Positions 7,337 through 16,395 of a stretch of 50,776 nt of DNA are shown here, in pieces. Every line of letters begins with the position of its first letter. The first letter of the stretch is position 1. Below the pieces are notes generated by a model, which saw only the letters and a program-made list of their open reading frames with translations, did not search any database and was not told the origin of the DNA. A program made the translations under genes and the position numbers. The stretch comes from Streptomyces sp. AC550_RSS872. Its GTDB lineage: Bacteria > Actinomycetota > Actinomycetes > Streptomycetales > Streptomycetaceae. The stretch is taken from contig NZ_JAGMUL010000097.1 of the NCBI RefSeq assembly GCF_019049285.1, positions 1-50,776 on the forward strand. Direction: 5' to 3'.

Positions 7337-8293
7337 TCAGGCCCGCGTAAGCCCCGCCACCAGCTGGTCCGCCGCCCGGTACGGATCCAGTTCCCCGGCG
7401 ACGATCTTCTCCGCCAGCGCACCCAGCCGGCGGTCGCCGTGGAGGTCTGCGATGCGTTCGCGCAGGGCGGTGACGGCGATGGTCTCGACCTCGCGGGCGG
7501 CCCGCGCGCGGCGGCGTTCGGCGAGGACTCCGCGCTCCTCCATCCACGCCCGGTGCTTCTCCAGGGCCTCCAGGACCTCGTCGACACCCTCGCCGCGCGC
7601 GGCGACCGTCTTGACGATCGGTGGGCGCCAGTCGCCGGGGCCGCGGGACTCGCCGAGGCCGAGCATGTGGTTGAGCTCGCGGGCGGTGGCGTCGGCGCCG
7701 TCGCGGTCGGCCTTGTTGACGACGTACACGTCGCCGATCTCCAGGATGCCCGCCTTCGCCGCCTGGATGCCGTCGCCCATGCCGGGGGCGAGCAGGACCA
7801 CGCTCGTGTCCGCCTGGGAGGCGATCTCGACCTCCGACTGGCCCACGCCCACCGTCTCGACGAGGATCACGTCGCAGCCCGCCGCGTCCAGGACGCGGAT
7901 CGCCTGCGGGGCCGCCCAGGCCAGACCGCCGAGGTGGCCGCGCGTCGCCATCGAGCGGATGTAGACGCCGGGGTCGGAGGCGTGGTCCGACATCCGGACG
8001 CGGTCGCCGAGGAGGGCGCCGCCCGAGAAGGGCGAGGACGGGTCGACGGCCAGGACGCCGACCCGCTTGCCCTGCTTGCGGTACGCCGTCACCAGCGCCG
8101 AGGTCGAGGTGGACTTGCCGACACCCGGTGAACCCGTCAACCCGACCACGTACGCGTTGCCCGTCAGCGGCGCCAGTGCCGCCATGACCTCCCGCAGCTG
8201 CGGGGACGCCCCCTCCACCAGGGAGATCAGCCGGGCCACGGCCCGCGGCCGGCCTTCCCTGGCCTGGGCCACCAGGGTGGAGACGTCCTGCAT
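7337..8293 (-). CDS. meaB: Methylmalonyl-CoA mutase-associated GTPase MeaB
   Basis: MeaB is a G3E GTPase that gates cobalamin loading and protects methylmalonyl-CoA mutase. The sequence shows the P-loop GSPGVGKSTST (Lys60, Ser61), the switch region VDPSSPFSGGALLGDRVRM, GVGQSEVEI as a G3-like segment, and VVNKADRDGAD as the base-specificity NKxD motif. It ends with the family's helical dimerisation tail. The ATG at 8293 (318 aa) is preferred because GGAG lies six bases upstream; a GTG at 8308 would add five residues. It lies 48 bp downstream of a thiolase gene on the same strand. Together with the nearby epimerase it fits propionyl/methylmalonyl-CoA metabolism. Confidence 0.94.
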   Translation of the reverse strand: MQDVSTLVAQAREGRPRAVARLISLVEGASPQLREVMAALAPLTGNAYVVGLTGSPGVGKSTSTSALVTAYRKQGKRVGVLAVDPSSPFSGGALLGDRVRMSDHASDPGVYIRSMATRGHLGGLAWAAPQAIRVLDAAGCDVILVETVGVGQSEVEIASQADTSVVLLAPGMGDGIQAAKAGILEIGDVYVVNKADRDGADATARELNHMLGLGESRGPGDWRPPIVKTVAARGEGVDEVLEALEKHRAWMEERGVLAERRRARAAREVETIAVTALRERIADLHGDRRLGALAEKIVAGELDPYRAADQLVAGLTRA

Positions 8294-8341
8294 CACAGCT
8301 CCGTTCACGAAAGAGGTCCTACGGGGTCCTGCCAGGAGAAC

Positions 8342-9538
8342 TCAGGCCTTGGGTACCCGCACGATCAGCGCGTCACCCTGGCCGCCACCGCCGCACAGCG
8401 CGGCCGCGCCGACGCCGCCGCCCCGCCGCTTGAGCTCCAGGGCCAGGTGCAGGACGAGCCGCGCACCCGACATACCGATCGGGTGACCCAGGGCGATGGC
8501 TCCGCCGTTGACGTTCACCCTTTCCGGGGACACTCCGAGGTCCTTCATTGACTGCACCGCGACGGCCGCGAAGGCCTCGTTGATCTCGATCAGGTCGAGG
8601 TCGGAGACCTCCAGGCCCTCCTTCTTCAGGGCGTGGGCGATGGCGTTGGACGGCTGGGACTGGAGGCTGTTGTCCGGGCCCGCCACATTGCCGTGGGCGC
8701 CGATCTCGGCGATCCAGTCCAGGCCGAGCTCCTGCGCCTTGGCCTTGCTCATGACGACGACCGCTGCGGCGCCGTCCGAGATCTGGGACGACGTACCCGC
8801 CGTGATCGTGCCGTCCTTGGCGAACGCCGGGCGCAGCTTGCCCAGCGACTCCGCGGTGGTCTCGGCGCGGATGCCCTCGTCCTTGCTGAAGACGACGGGC
8901 TCGCCCTTGCGCTGCGGGATCTCGATCGGGGTGATCTCGGCCTCGAAGATGCCGTTCTTCTGGGCGGCGGCCGCGCGCTGGTGGGACTGGGCGGCGATCT
9001 CGTCCTGCTCGGGACGCCGGATGCCGAGGCGGGTGTTGTGCTTCTCCGTGGACTCACCCATGGCGATGTTCTCGAAGGAGTCGGTCAGACCGTCGTACGC
9101 CATCGCGTCGAGCATCTCGATCGCGCCGTACTTGAAGCCCTCACGGGACTTCGGCAGCAGGTGCGGGGCGTTGGTCATGGACTCCTGGCCGCCCGCGACG
9201 ACCACGTCGAACTCGCCGGCGCGGATCAGCTGGTCCGCGAGCGCGATCGCGTCGAGGCCGGACAGACACACCTTGTTGACGGTGAGCGCCGGGACGTTCA
9301 TCGGGATGCCGGCCTTGACCGCGGCCTGGCGCGCCGGGATCTGGCCCGCGCCGGCCTGGAGCACCTGGCCCATGATCACGTACTGCACCTGGTCGCCGCC
9401 GATCCCCGCACGGTCGAGGGCGGCCTTGATCGCGAAGCCGCCGAGGTCGGCTCCGGAGAAGGACTTCAGTGAACCGAGCAACCGTCCCATGGGCGTACGC
9501 GCGCCCGCGACGATCACAGAGGTAGTTCCAGAAGACAT
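8342..9538 (-). CDS. Acetyl-CoA C-acetyltransferase (thiolase)
   Basis: This 398-aa protein is full length for thiolase II. It catalyses condensation of two acetyl-CoA to acetoacetyl-CoA, or the reverse. Catalytic residues are visible: Cys91 in NKVCLSGLDA, His352 in GGAIALGHPIGMSGAR and Cys382 in LCGGGGQGDAL. The start MSSGTTSVIVAG at 9538 is preferred over the longer frame to 9610 because GGAAGGGGA precedes it and the extension is not thiolase-like. It is probably co-transcribed with meaB and is divergent from methylmalonyl-CoA epimerase, with about 150 bp between. A role in acetoacetyl-CoA supply for the ethylmalonyl-CoA pathway or short-chain catabolism is inferred. It is related to the 3-hydroxybutyryl-CoA dehydrogenase genes elsewhere in the window only by pathway. 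Confidence 0.93.
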   Translation of the reverse strand: MSSGTTSVIVAGARTPMGRLLGSLKSFSGADLGGFAIKAALDRAGIGGDQVQYVIMGQVLQAGAGQIPARQAAVKAGIPMNVPALTVNKVCLSGLDAIALADQLIRAGEFDVVVAGGQESMTNAPHLLPKSREGFKYGAIEMLDAMAYDGLTDSFENIAMGESTEKHNTRLGIRRPEQDEIAAQSHQRAAAAQKNGIFEAEITPIEIPQRKGEPVVFSKDEGIRAETTAESLGKLRPAFAKDGTITAGTSSQISDGAAAVVVMSKAKAQELGLDWIAEIGAHGNVAGPDNSLQSQPSNAIAHALKKEGLEVSDLDLIEINEAFAAVAVQSMKDLGVSPERVNVNGGAIALGHPIGMSGARLVLHLALELKRRGGGVGAAALCGGGGQGDALIVRVPKA

Positions 9539-9686
9539 GAGGTGCGATCCCCTTCCAGCTGGACAGCCGAGGAGTGAACGAGGGTTTACTTCGAATGTAC
9601 TGAGTGGCACTCCGTGCCGTCACCGGGCCGTCAGTGTGATCGCGCGCACGTTGCGTAACCACCTCCGGGGCGCTGCACTGAATTCC

Positions 9687-10127
9687 ATGCTGACGCGAAT
9701 CGACCACATCGGGATCGCCTGTTTCGACCTGGACAAGACCGTGGAGTTCTACCGGGCCACGTACGGCTTCGAGGTGTTCCACTCCGAGGTCAACGAGGAG
9801 CAGGGTGTCCGCGAGGCCATGCTCAAGATCAACGACACCTCCGACGGCGGCGCCTCCTACCTGCAACTTCTCGAGCCCACGCGCCCGGACTCCACCGTGG
9901 CGAAGTGGCTCGACAAGAACGGCGAGGGTGTCCACCACATCGCTTTCGGTACGGCGGACGTGGACGGCGACGCCGCCGACATCAAGGACAAGGGCGTACG
10001 CGTTCTGTACGAAGAGCCCCGGCGCGGCTCCATGGGGTCACGAATCACCTTCCTGCACCCGAAGGATTGCCATGGCGTACTGACAGAACTGGTCACTTCG
10101 GCGCCTGTTGAGTCACCTGAGCACTGA
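9687..10127 (+). CDS. mce: Methylmalonyl-CoA epimerase
   Basis: This 146-aa glyoxalase-fold protein interconverts (2R)- and (2S)-methylmalonyl-CoA. The two beta-alpha-beta-beta-beta halves begin at IDHIGIACFDL and VHHIAFGTADV. Expected metal ligands are present: His7, Gln60 in SYLQLLEP, His83/84 in VHHIAF and Glu134 in LTELV. The ATG at 9687 is followed directly by family sequence, whereas the much longer upstream open frame is antisense to the thiolase. It is divergent from the thiolase-meaB unit, so all three acyl-CoA genes probably share a control region. In Streptomyces this enzyme links propionate and succinate metabolism and helps supply methylmalonyl units for polyketides. Confidence 0.95.
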   Translation: MLTRIDHIGIACFDLDKTVEFYRATYGFEVFHSEVNEEQGVREAMLKINDTSDGGASYLQLLEPTRPDSTVAKWLDKNGEGVHHIAFGTADVDGDAADIKDKGVRVLYEEPRRGSMGSRITFLHPKDCHGVLTELVTSAPVESPEH

Positions 10128-10361
10128 CCTCCGTACATATGGGCCGGTAGGGTTGGGGGCGGTCGCCGCTCAGTCCAGGGTGACCCGGCCCCTCCCGTCA
10201 AAGGTGGGACCGTTTCCGGGGTCCGGGTTTCGGGGGACGAGGGTGGGGCAACAGCCCGTGCTCCGCCGTTGATCTGACACCATTCCCCGGGGGCCCCGTT
10301 CGGCGGATGGACGGTGCTCGTATGGAGAGACTTGCGACCAGGGGACGGATGGGACCGCGCA

Positions 10362-13300
10362 GTGCGGGGCTACGAACGCCAGGAGCGAGAGCCGGCGGCT
10401 GACGTCGACCACCTCTCTCGGTTCGAGGCCGAGATGGATCGGCTGAAGACCGAGCGGGAGAAGGCGATCCAGCACGCCGAGGACCTCGGCTACCAGGTCG
10501 AGGTGCTGCGCGCCAAGCTGCACGAGGCGCGGCGGACCATCATGTCCCGGCCCGCCTTCGACGGCGGCGACATCGGCTATCAGGCCGAGCAGCTGTTGCG
10601 GAACGCGCAGGTCCAGGCCGACCAGCTGCGCCAGGAGGCCGAGCGCGAGCTGAGTCAGGCGCGTGCGCAGACCCAGCGGATCCTCCAGGAGCACGCGGAG
10701 AACGCGGCCCGGTTGCAGGCCGAACTGCACCAGGAGGCGGTGACCCGCCGCCAGCAGCTGGACCAGGAGCTGGCCGAGCGCCGGCAGACCGTCGAGTCGC
10801 ACGTCAACGAGAACGTGGCGTGGGCGGAGCAGCTGCGGGCCCGGACCGAGCAGCAGGCCCGTCGGCTCCTCGACGAGTCGCGCACCGAGGCCGAACAGGC
10901 CATGGCGACCGCGCGCGCCGAGGCCGAGCGGCTCACCAGCGAGGCCCGCCAGCGGCTCACCAGCGCGGCCGAGGAGGCCCGCGCGGAGGCCGAGCAGATC
11001 CTGCGCCGCGCGCGGACGGATGCCGAGCGGCTGCTGAACGCCGCCTCGACGCAGGCCCAGGAGGCCACCGACCACGCCGAACAGCTGCGCAGCTCCACGG
11101 CGACCGAGTCGGACGCGGCCCGCCGGCAGGCCAGCGAGCTCAGCCGGGCCGCCGAGCAGCGCATGGCGGAGGCCGAGGAGGCGCTGCGCAAGGCGCAGTC
11201 CGAGGCCGAGAAGCTGGTCGCCGAGGCGAAGACGGCCGCCGAGAAGGCCCTCTCCAGCGCCGAGTCGGCCAACGAGCAGCGCACGCGTACGGCGAAGGAG
11301 CAGGTCGCCCGGCTGGTCAGCGAGGCCACCAAGGAGGCCGAGAGCACCAAGGCGGACGCGGAGCAGGTCGTCGCGGACGCCCGTGCCGAGGCCGAGAAGA
11401 TCGTCGCCGAGGCCGCAGAGAAGGCCCGCACGGTCACCGCCGAGGAGAGCGCGACCCAGCTGTCCAAGGCGGCCAAGACCGCCGAGGACGTGCTGAACAA
11501 GGCGCAGGAGGACGCGCAGAACACCACCAAGGCCGCGGCCGAGGAGGCCGAGCGGATCCGTACGGAGGCCGAGGCCGAGGCGGACCGGCTGCGCGCCGAG
11601 GCGCATGACATCGCCGAGCAGCTCAAGGGCGCGGCGAAGGACGACACCAAGGAGTACCGCGCCAAGACGGTCGAGCTCCAGGAGGAGGCCCGTCGGCTGC
11701 GTGGCGAGGCCGAGCAGCTGCGCTCCGAGGCCGTCGCCGAGGGTGAGAAGATCCGCGCGGAGGCCCGCAAGGAGGCCGTCCAGCAGATCGAGGAGGCGGC
11801 CAAGACCGCCGAGGAGCTGCTGTCCAAGGCCAGGCAGGACGCGGACGAGCTGCGCCAGAAGGCCACGACGGACAGCGAGAAGGTCCGTACCGAGGCCATC
11901 GAGCGCGCGACGACGCTGCGCCGGCAGGCCGAGGAGACCCTCCAGCGCACCCGCCAGGAGGCCGAGCGGCACCGCGAGGAGGTCGTCGAGCAGGCCGAGG
12001 GCATCAAGTCCGACGCCGAGCGGGCCGCGCGGGAGCTGCACGAGGAGACCGAGCGGGCCATAGAGGCCCGCCGCACCGAGGCCGCCGAGGAGCTGGCGCG
12101 GCTTCACTCCGAGGCCGAGCAGCGGCTCGCGACGGCCGAGCAGGCGCTGAAGGACGCCCGCGAGGAGGCCGCGCGCATCCGGCGTGAGGCGGCCGAGGAG
12201 ACCGACCGCCTGCGCGCCGAGTCCGCCGAGCGGATCCGTACGCTCCAGCAGCAGGCCGAGGAGGAGGCCGACCGGCTGCGCAACGAGGCCGCGTCGGACG
12301 CGTCCGCGTCCCGGGCCGAGGGCGAGGCCATCGCCGTACGCCTCAGGTCGGAGGCCGCGGCCGAGGCGGAGCGGCTGAAGTCGGAGGCGCAGGACACCGC
12401 CGACCGCGTCCGTGCGGAGGCGCAGGCCGCCGCCGAGCGGCTCGCCACGGAGGCGTCCGAGACGCTCGCCGCCGCGCAGGAGGAGGCCGCCCGGCGCCGT
12501 CGCGAGGCCGAGGAAACCCTCGGTTCCGCCCGTCAGGAGGCCGACCAGGAGCGCGAGCGGGCCCGCGAGCAGAGCGAGGAGCTGCTGGCCTCCGCCCGCA
12601 AGCGGGTGGAGGAGGCGCAGGCCGAGGCGGTCCGGCTGGTCGAGGAGGCCGACCGGCGCGCCACCGAGATGGTGTCGGCGGCCGAGCAGCACGCCCAGCA
12701 GGTCCGCGACTCCGTGTCGGGACTGCACGAGCAGGCCCAGGAGGAGATCGCCGGGCTGCGCAGTGCCGCCGAGCACGCGGCGGACCGTACGCGCAGGGAG
12801 GCGCAGGAGGAGGCGGACCGGGTCCGCTCCGACGCCTACGCCGAGCGGGAGCGGGCCAGCGAGGACGCGGGCCGCATCCGGCGCGAGGCGAACGAGGAGT
12901 CCGAGGCCGCCAAGTCCCTCGCCGAGCGCACGGTCGGGGAGGCGATCGCCGAGGCGGAGCGGCTGCGGTCGGACGCCGCCGAGCACGCCCAGCGGGTGCG
13001 TACGGAGGCGTCGGACGCCATCGCCGAGGCCGACCAGGCCGCGTCGCGCACCCGGGCCGACGCCCGCGAGGACGCCAACCGGATCCGGTCGGACGCGGCG
13101 ACGCAGGCGGACACCCTCATCACCGAGGCGCGTTCGGAGGCCGAGCGGCTCCAGTCGGAGACGATCGCGGAGGCCGACCGGGTGCGCACCGACGCGCTCG
13201 CCAAGGCCGAGAAGCTGGTCGGGGACGCCACGTCGGAGGCGGAGCGGCTGCGCGCCGAGGCCGCGCAGACGGTGGGGTCGGCCCAGCAGCATGCCGAGCG

Positions 13301-14210
13301 GGTCCGCAGCGACTCCGAGCGCGTCAAGGCCGAGGCGGCCGCGGAGGCGGAGCGGCTGGTCAACGCGGCGCGCGAGGAGGCCGAGCGCACTCTCGAAGAG
13401 GCCCGCAAGGACGCCGGCAAGCGACGCCAGGACGTGGCCGAGCAGGTGGACAAGCTCATCACGGAGTCCACGGCCGAGGCGGACAAGCTGCTCACCGAGG
13501 CGCAGGCTCAGGCGCACAAGACGACCGCGGACGCCGAGGCGCAGGCCGACACCATGGTGGGCGCCGCCCGCAAGGAGGCCGACCGGCTGGTCTCCGAGGC
13601 GACGGTCGAGGGCAACTCGATGGTCGAGAAGGCCCGTACGGACGCGGACGAGCTGCTCGTCGGCGCCCGCCGGGACGCCACCTCGATCAGGGAGCGCGCG
13701 CAGGAGCTGCGCGACCGCATCACGACCGAGATCGAGGAACTGCACGAGCGGGCCCGCCGTGAGTCGGCCGAGACGATGAAGTCGGCCGGCGACCGCTGCG
13801 ACGCGCTCATCAAGGCCGCCGAGGAGCAGTTGGCCAAGGCCCAGGCGAAGGCGAAGGAGCTGGTCTCGGAGGCCAACTCCGAGGCGGGCAAGGTCCGTAT
13901 CGCCGCCGTCAAGAAGGCCGAGGGGCTGCTGAAGGAGGCCGAGCAGAAGCGGTCCACGCTGATCCGGGAGGCCGAGGAGCTGAAGGCCGAGGCGGTCCGC
14001 GAGGCGCGGCGCACGGTCGAGGAGGGCAAGCGCGAGCTGGAGGTCCTGGTCCGGCGCCGCGAGGACATCAACGCCGAGATCTCCCGTGTCCAGGACGTCC
14101 TGGAGGCGCTCGAGTCCTTCGAGGCGCCGTCCGCGGCGAAGGACGGCGGGGTCAAGGCGGGTGCGACGGTGGGAGCACCTCGATCGGGTGGCAAGTCATC
14201 AGACGGCTAG
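10362..14210 (+). CDS. scy: Polarised growth coiled-coil protein Scy
   Basis: This is a very long coiled-coil protein, 1282 aa from the GTG at 10362 (VRGYERQE). An in-frame GTG at 10314 would add 16 residues. The N-terminus (HLSRFEAEMDRLKTEREKA, then EDLGYQVEVLRAKLHEARR) is the conserved Scy/DivIVA-like heptad segment. The rest is dominated by Ala-, Glu- and Arg-rich repeats of the RxEAxxEAERLxxEA type, with the longer-period coiled coil described for Scy. Scy is known in S. coelicolor as a scaffold of the tip-organising centre that binds DivIVA and FilP at hyphal tips. filP lies 183 bp downstream in the same orientation. Long antisense frames opposite it are artefacts of its codon bias. The exact start is uncertain. 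Confidence 0.93.
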   Translation: MRGYERQEREPAADVDHLSRFEAEMDRLKTEREKAIQHAEDLGYQVEVLRAKLHEARRTIMSRPAFDGGDIGYQAEQLLRNAQVQADQLRQEAERELSQARAQTQRILQEHAENAARLQAELHQEAVTRRQQLDQELAERRQTVESHVNENVAWAEQLRARTEQQARRLLDESRTEAEQAMATARAEAERLTSEARQRLTSAAEEARAEAEQILRRARTDAERLLNAASTQAQEATDHAEQLRSSTATESDAARRQASELSRAAEQRMAEAEEALRKAQSEAEKLVAEAKTAAEKALSSAESANEQRTRTAKEQVARLVSEATKEAESTKADAEQVVADARAEAEKIVAEAAEKARTVTAEESATQLSKAAKTAEDVLNKAQEDAQNTTKAAAEEAERIRTEAEAEADRLRAEAHDIAEQLKGAAKDDTKEYRAKTVELQEEARRLRGEAEQLRSEAVAEGEKIRAEARKEAVQQIEEAAKTAEELLSKARQDADELRQKATTDSEKVRTEAIERATTLRRQAEETLQRTRQEAERHREEVVEQAEGIKSDAERAARELHEETERAIEARRTEAAEELARLHSEAEQRLATAEQALKDAREEAARIRREAAEETDRLRAESAERIRTLQQQAEEEADRLRNEAASDASASRAEGEAIAVRLRSEAAAEAERLKSEAQDTADRVRAEAQAAAERLATEASETLAAAQEEAARRRREAEETLGSARQEADQERERAREQSEELLASARKRVEEAQAEAVRLVEEADRRATEMVSAAEQHAQQVRDSVSGLHEQAQEEIAGLRSAAEHAADRTRREAQEEADRVRSDAYAERERASEDAGRIRREANEESEAAKSLAERTVGEAIAEAERLRSDAAEHAQRVRTEASDAIAEADQAASRTRADAREDANRIRSDAATQADTLITEARSEAERLQSETIAEADRVRTDALAKAEKLVGDATSEAERLRAEAAQTVGSAQQHAERVRSDSERVKAEAAAEAERLVNAAREEAERTLEEARKDAGKRRQDVAEQVDKLITESTAEADKLLTEAQAQAHKTTADAEAQADTMVGAARKEADRLVSEATVEGNSMVEKARTDADELLVGARRDATSIRERAQELRDRITTEIEELHERARRESAETMKSAGDRCDALIKAAEEQLAKAQAKAKELVSEANSEAGKVRIAAVKKAEGLLKEAEQKRSTLIREAEELKAEAVREARRTVEEGKRELEVLVRRREDINAEISRVQDVLEALESFEAPSAAKDGGVKAGATVGAPRSGGKSSDG

Positions 14211-14393
14211 CGAAGCGGGAGCGTTCGGGTGTCTCCTGGGGCCTTTGACCAAGTTTTTGGCAAGCCGTCCGACGGTTAGCCACTCAAAAGGGGTCTCATT
14301 CTCCAGATCAAACACGTATCCGCTCGATGACACACCGCTTCGGCCCCTAGGATTCCACTTATCACCTCACCGGTCTCATTCGACAGGAACCCC

Positions 14394-15329
14394 ATGAGCG
14401 ACACTTCCCCCTACGGCTTCGAGCTTGTGCGGCGTGGGTACGACCGCGCTCAGGTGGACGAACGGATCTCGAAGCTCGTCTCCGACCGTGACAGCGCTCT
14501 CGCCCGCATCACCGCTCTGGAAAAGCGCATCGAGGAGCTCCACCTCGAGACGCAGAACGCCCAGGCTCAGGTAACCGACGCAGAGCCGTCGTACGCCGGT
14601 CTCGGCGCGCGTGTCGAGAAGATCCTCCGCCTCGCCGAGGAAGAGGCCAAGGATCTGCGCGAGGAGGCACGTCGCGCGGCCGAGCAGCACCGCGAGCTCG
14701 CGGAGTCGGCGGCCCAGCAGGTCCGCAACGACGCAGAATCGTTCGCTGCGGAGCGCAAGGCCAAGGCCGAGGACGAAGGCGTCCGGATCGTCGAGAAGGC
14801 CAAGAGCGACGCGTCCCAGCTGCGCTCCGAGGCGCAGAAGGACGCGCAGTCCAAGCGCGAGGAGGCGGACGCCCTCTTCGAGGAGACCCGTGCGAAGGCC
14901 GCGCAGGCCGCCGCCGACTTCGAGACGAACCTCGCCAAGCGCCGCGAGCAGTCCGAGCGCGACCTGGCGTCGCGTCAGCAGAAGGCGGAGAAGCGTCTCG
15001 CGGAGATCGAGCACCGCGCGGAGCAGCTGCGTCTGGAGGCGGAGAAGCTGCGCACCGACGCCGAGCGCCGGGCCCGCCAGACGGTGGAGACCGCCCAGCG
15101 TCAGGCCGAGGACATCGTGGCGGACGCCAACGCCAAGGCCGACCGCATCCGTTCGGAATCCGAGCGCGAGCTCGCGGCGCTCACCAACCGCCGCGACAGC
15201 ATCAACGCTCAGCTGACGAACGTCCGCGAGATGCTGGCGACGCTCACGGGCGCCGCGGTGGCCGCCGCCGGCACCCCGGCCGAGGACGAGCCGATCTCCC
15301 GTGGGGTTCCCGCCCAGCAGACCCGGTAA
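14394..15329 (+). CDS. filP: Filament-forming protein FilP
   Basis: This 311-aa coiled-coil protein begins with the DivIVA-like segment SPYGFELVRRGYDRAQVDER, followed by a short non-coiled stretch near residues 60-75 and a long Ala/Glu/Arg-rich coil (about 76-275) ending in DSINAQLTNVREMLATL. FilP forms cytoskeletal networks below Streptomyces hyphal tips and interacts with DivIVA and Scy; older annotations call it cellulose-binding. AGGAA precedes the ATG. The 183-bp gap after scy leaves room for its own promoter. A perfect 16-bp terminator hairpin follows at 15359. Family and synteny both support the name. Confidence 0.95.
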   Translation: MSDTSPYGFELVRRGYDRAQVDERISKLVSDRDSALARITALEKRIEELHLETQNAQAQVTDAEPSYAGLGARVEKILRLAEEEAKDLREEARRAAEQHRELAESAAQQVRNDAESFAAERKAKAEDEGVRIVEKAKSDASQLRSEAQKDAQSKREEADALFEETRAKAAQAAADFETNLAKRREQSERDLASRQQKAEKRLAEIEHRAEQLRLEAEKLRTDAERRARQTVETAQRQAEDIVADANAKADRIRSESERELAALTNRRDSINAQLTNVREMLATLTGAAVAAAGTPAEDEPISRGVPAQQTR

Positions 15330-15358
15330 CGATCCGGCGCACGTCTGCTGAATTTTGG

Positions 15359-15394
15359 CAAAGCCCTCTGCCACTGGGGTGGCAGAGGGCTTTG
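15359..15394 (+). terminator. Rho-independent terminator of filP
   Basis: A perfect 16-bp inverted repeat, CAAAGCCCTCTGCCAC and GTGGCAGAGGGCTTTG, with a four-base loop, is followed by GTCCCGTTTTAG. It lies 30 bp after the filP stop and ends 21 bp before the next ATG. Confidence 0.9.
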
Positions 15395-15415
15395 TCCCGT
15401 TTTAGCGTGGGCGGC

Positions 15416-16393
15416 ATGATCGAGCTTGAGGGGCTGACCAAGCGGTACGGCGAGAAGGTGGCGGTCAACAACCTCACCTTCACCGTCAGACCGGGCATCG
15501 TCACCGGCTTCCTCGGCCCCAACGGCGCCGGGAAGTCCACCACGATGCGGATGATCCTCGGTCTCGACCACCCCACCGCCGGCCATGTCCGTATCGACGG
15601 CAAGCGCTACGACCAGCTCAAGGACCCGCTCACGTACATCGGCGCGCTGCTGGAGGCGAAGGCCTGGCACGGCGGGCGCAGTGCGTTCAACCATCTGCTG
15701 TGTCTCGCACAGAGCAACGGCATTCCGACGAAGCGGGTGCGCGAGGTGCTGGAGACGGTCGGGCTGACGGCGGTCGCGAAGAAGAAGACCAAGGGCTTCT
15801 CGATGGGCATGGGCCAGCGGCTCGGCATCGCGGGCGCGCTGCTCGGCGATCCACGGATCCTGATGTTCGACGAGCCGGTCAACGGGCTCGACCCCGAGGG
15901 CATCCACTGGATCCGGAACCTGATGAAATCGCTGGCCGCTCAGGGGCGGACGGTGTTCGTCTCCTCGCATCTGATGAGCGAGATGGCCCTGACCGCCGAC
16001 CACCTCGTGGTCATCGGACAGGGGCGGCTGCTCGCCGACACGTCCATGGCCGACTTCATCGAGCGGAACTCGCGCTCGTACGTCCGTATCCGCACCCCGC
16101 AGCGGGAGCTGCTGCTCGACGTCCTGCACACGGCCGGGATCACGGCGGTTCAGACCGGGGACGGGGCGTTGGAGGTCGACGGCACCAAGGCCGAGCAGAT
16201 CGGTGAGCTGGCGGCGCGGCACGGGGTCGTGCTGCACGAGCTGAGCCCGCAACAGGCCTCCCTGGAGGAGGCGTTCATGCAACTGACCGCGGAGTCGGTG
16301 GAGTACCACGCGCACGCCGACGCCCTGCCCCCCGCACAGCAGCGGCTACAGCAACAGCAACAGCCGTGGGGCAGTGAGTGGAGGAGGAGCTGA
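15416..16393 (+). CDS. ABC transporter ATP-binding protein (ABC-2 exporter pair 1)
   Basis: This 325-aa protein has a DrrA/CcmA-type nucleotide-binding domain: Walker A GPNGAGKSTT (about residues 36-45), signature region FSMGMGQRLGIAGALL, Walker B ILMFDEPVNGLDP, and the H-loop SSHLMSEM. The signature is SMGMGQ in place of the canonical LSGGQ, as in many lantibiotic-immunity-type exporters. The last ~20 residues are Gln- and Pro-rich. It starts at the ATG at 15416, just after the filP terminator. The downstream permease begins two bases after its stop. The substrate is unknown. A closely similar pair lies at 17423-19527. Confidence 0.92.
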   Translation: MIELEGLTKRYGEKVAVNNLTFTVRPGIVTGFLGPNGAGKSTTMRMILGLDHPTAGHVRIDGKRYDQLKDPLTYIGALLEAKAWHGGRSAFNHLLCLAQSNGIPTKRVREVLETVGLTAVAKKKTKGFSMGMGQRLGIAGALLGDPRILMFDEPVNGLDPEGIHWIRNLMKSLAAQGRTVFVSSHLMSEMALTADHLVVIGQGRLLADTSMADFIERNSRSYVRIRTPQRELLLDVLHTAGITAVQTGDGALEVDGTKAEQIGELAARHGVVLHELSPQQASLEEAFMQLTAESVEYHAHADALPPAQQRLQQQQQPWGSEWRRS

Positions 16394-16395
16394 GC

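Noticed and set aside
10170..13745. Very long minus-strand open frame (1191 codons) opposite scy
   Set aside because: It is the antisense of the repetitive Scy coding region; its Leu/Gly/Arg-rich sequence has no family pattern and arises from the codon bias of the GAG/GCC repeats.
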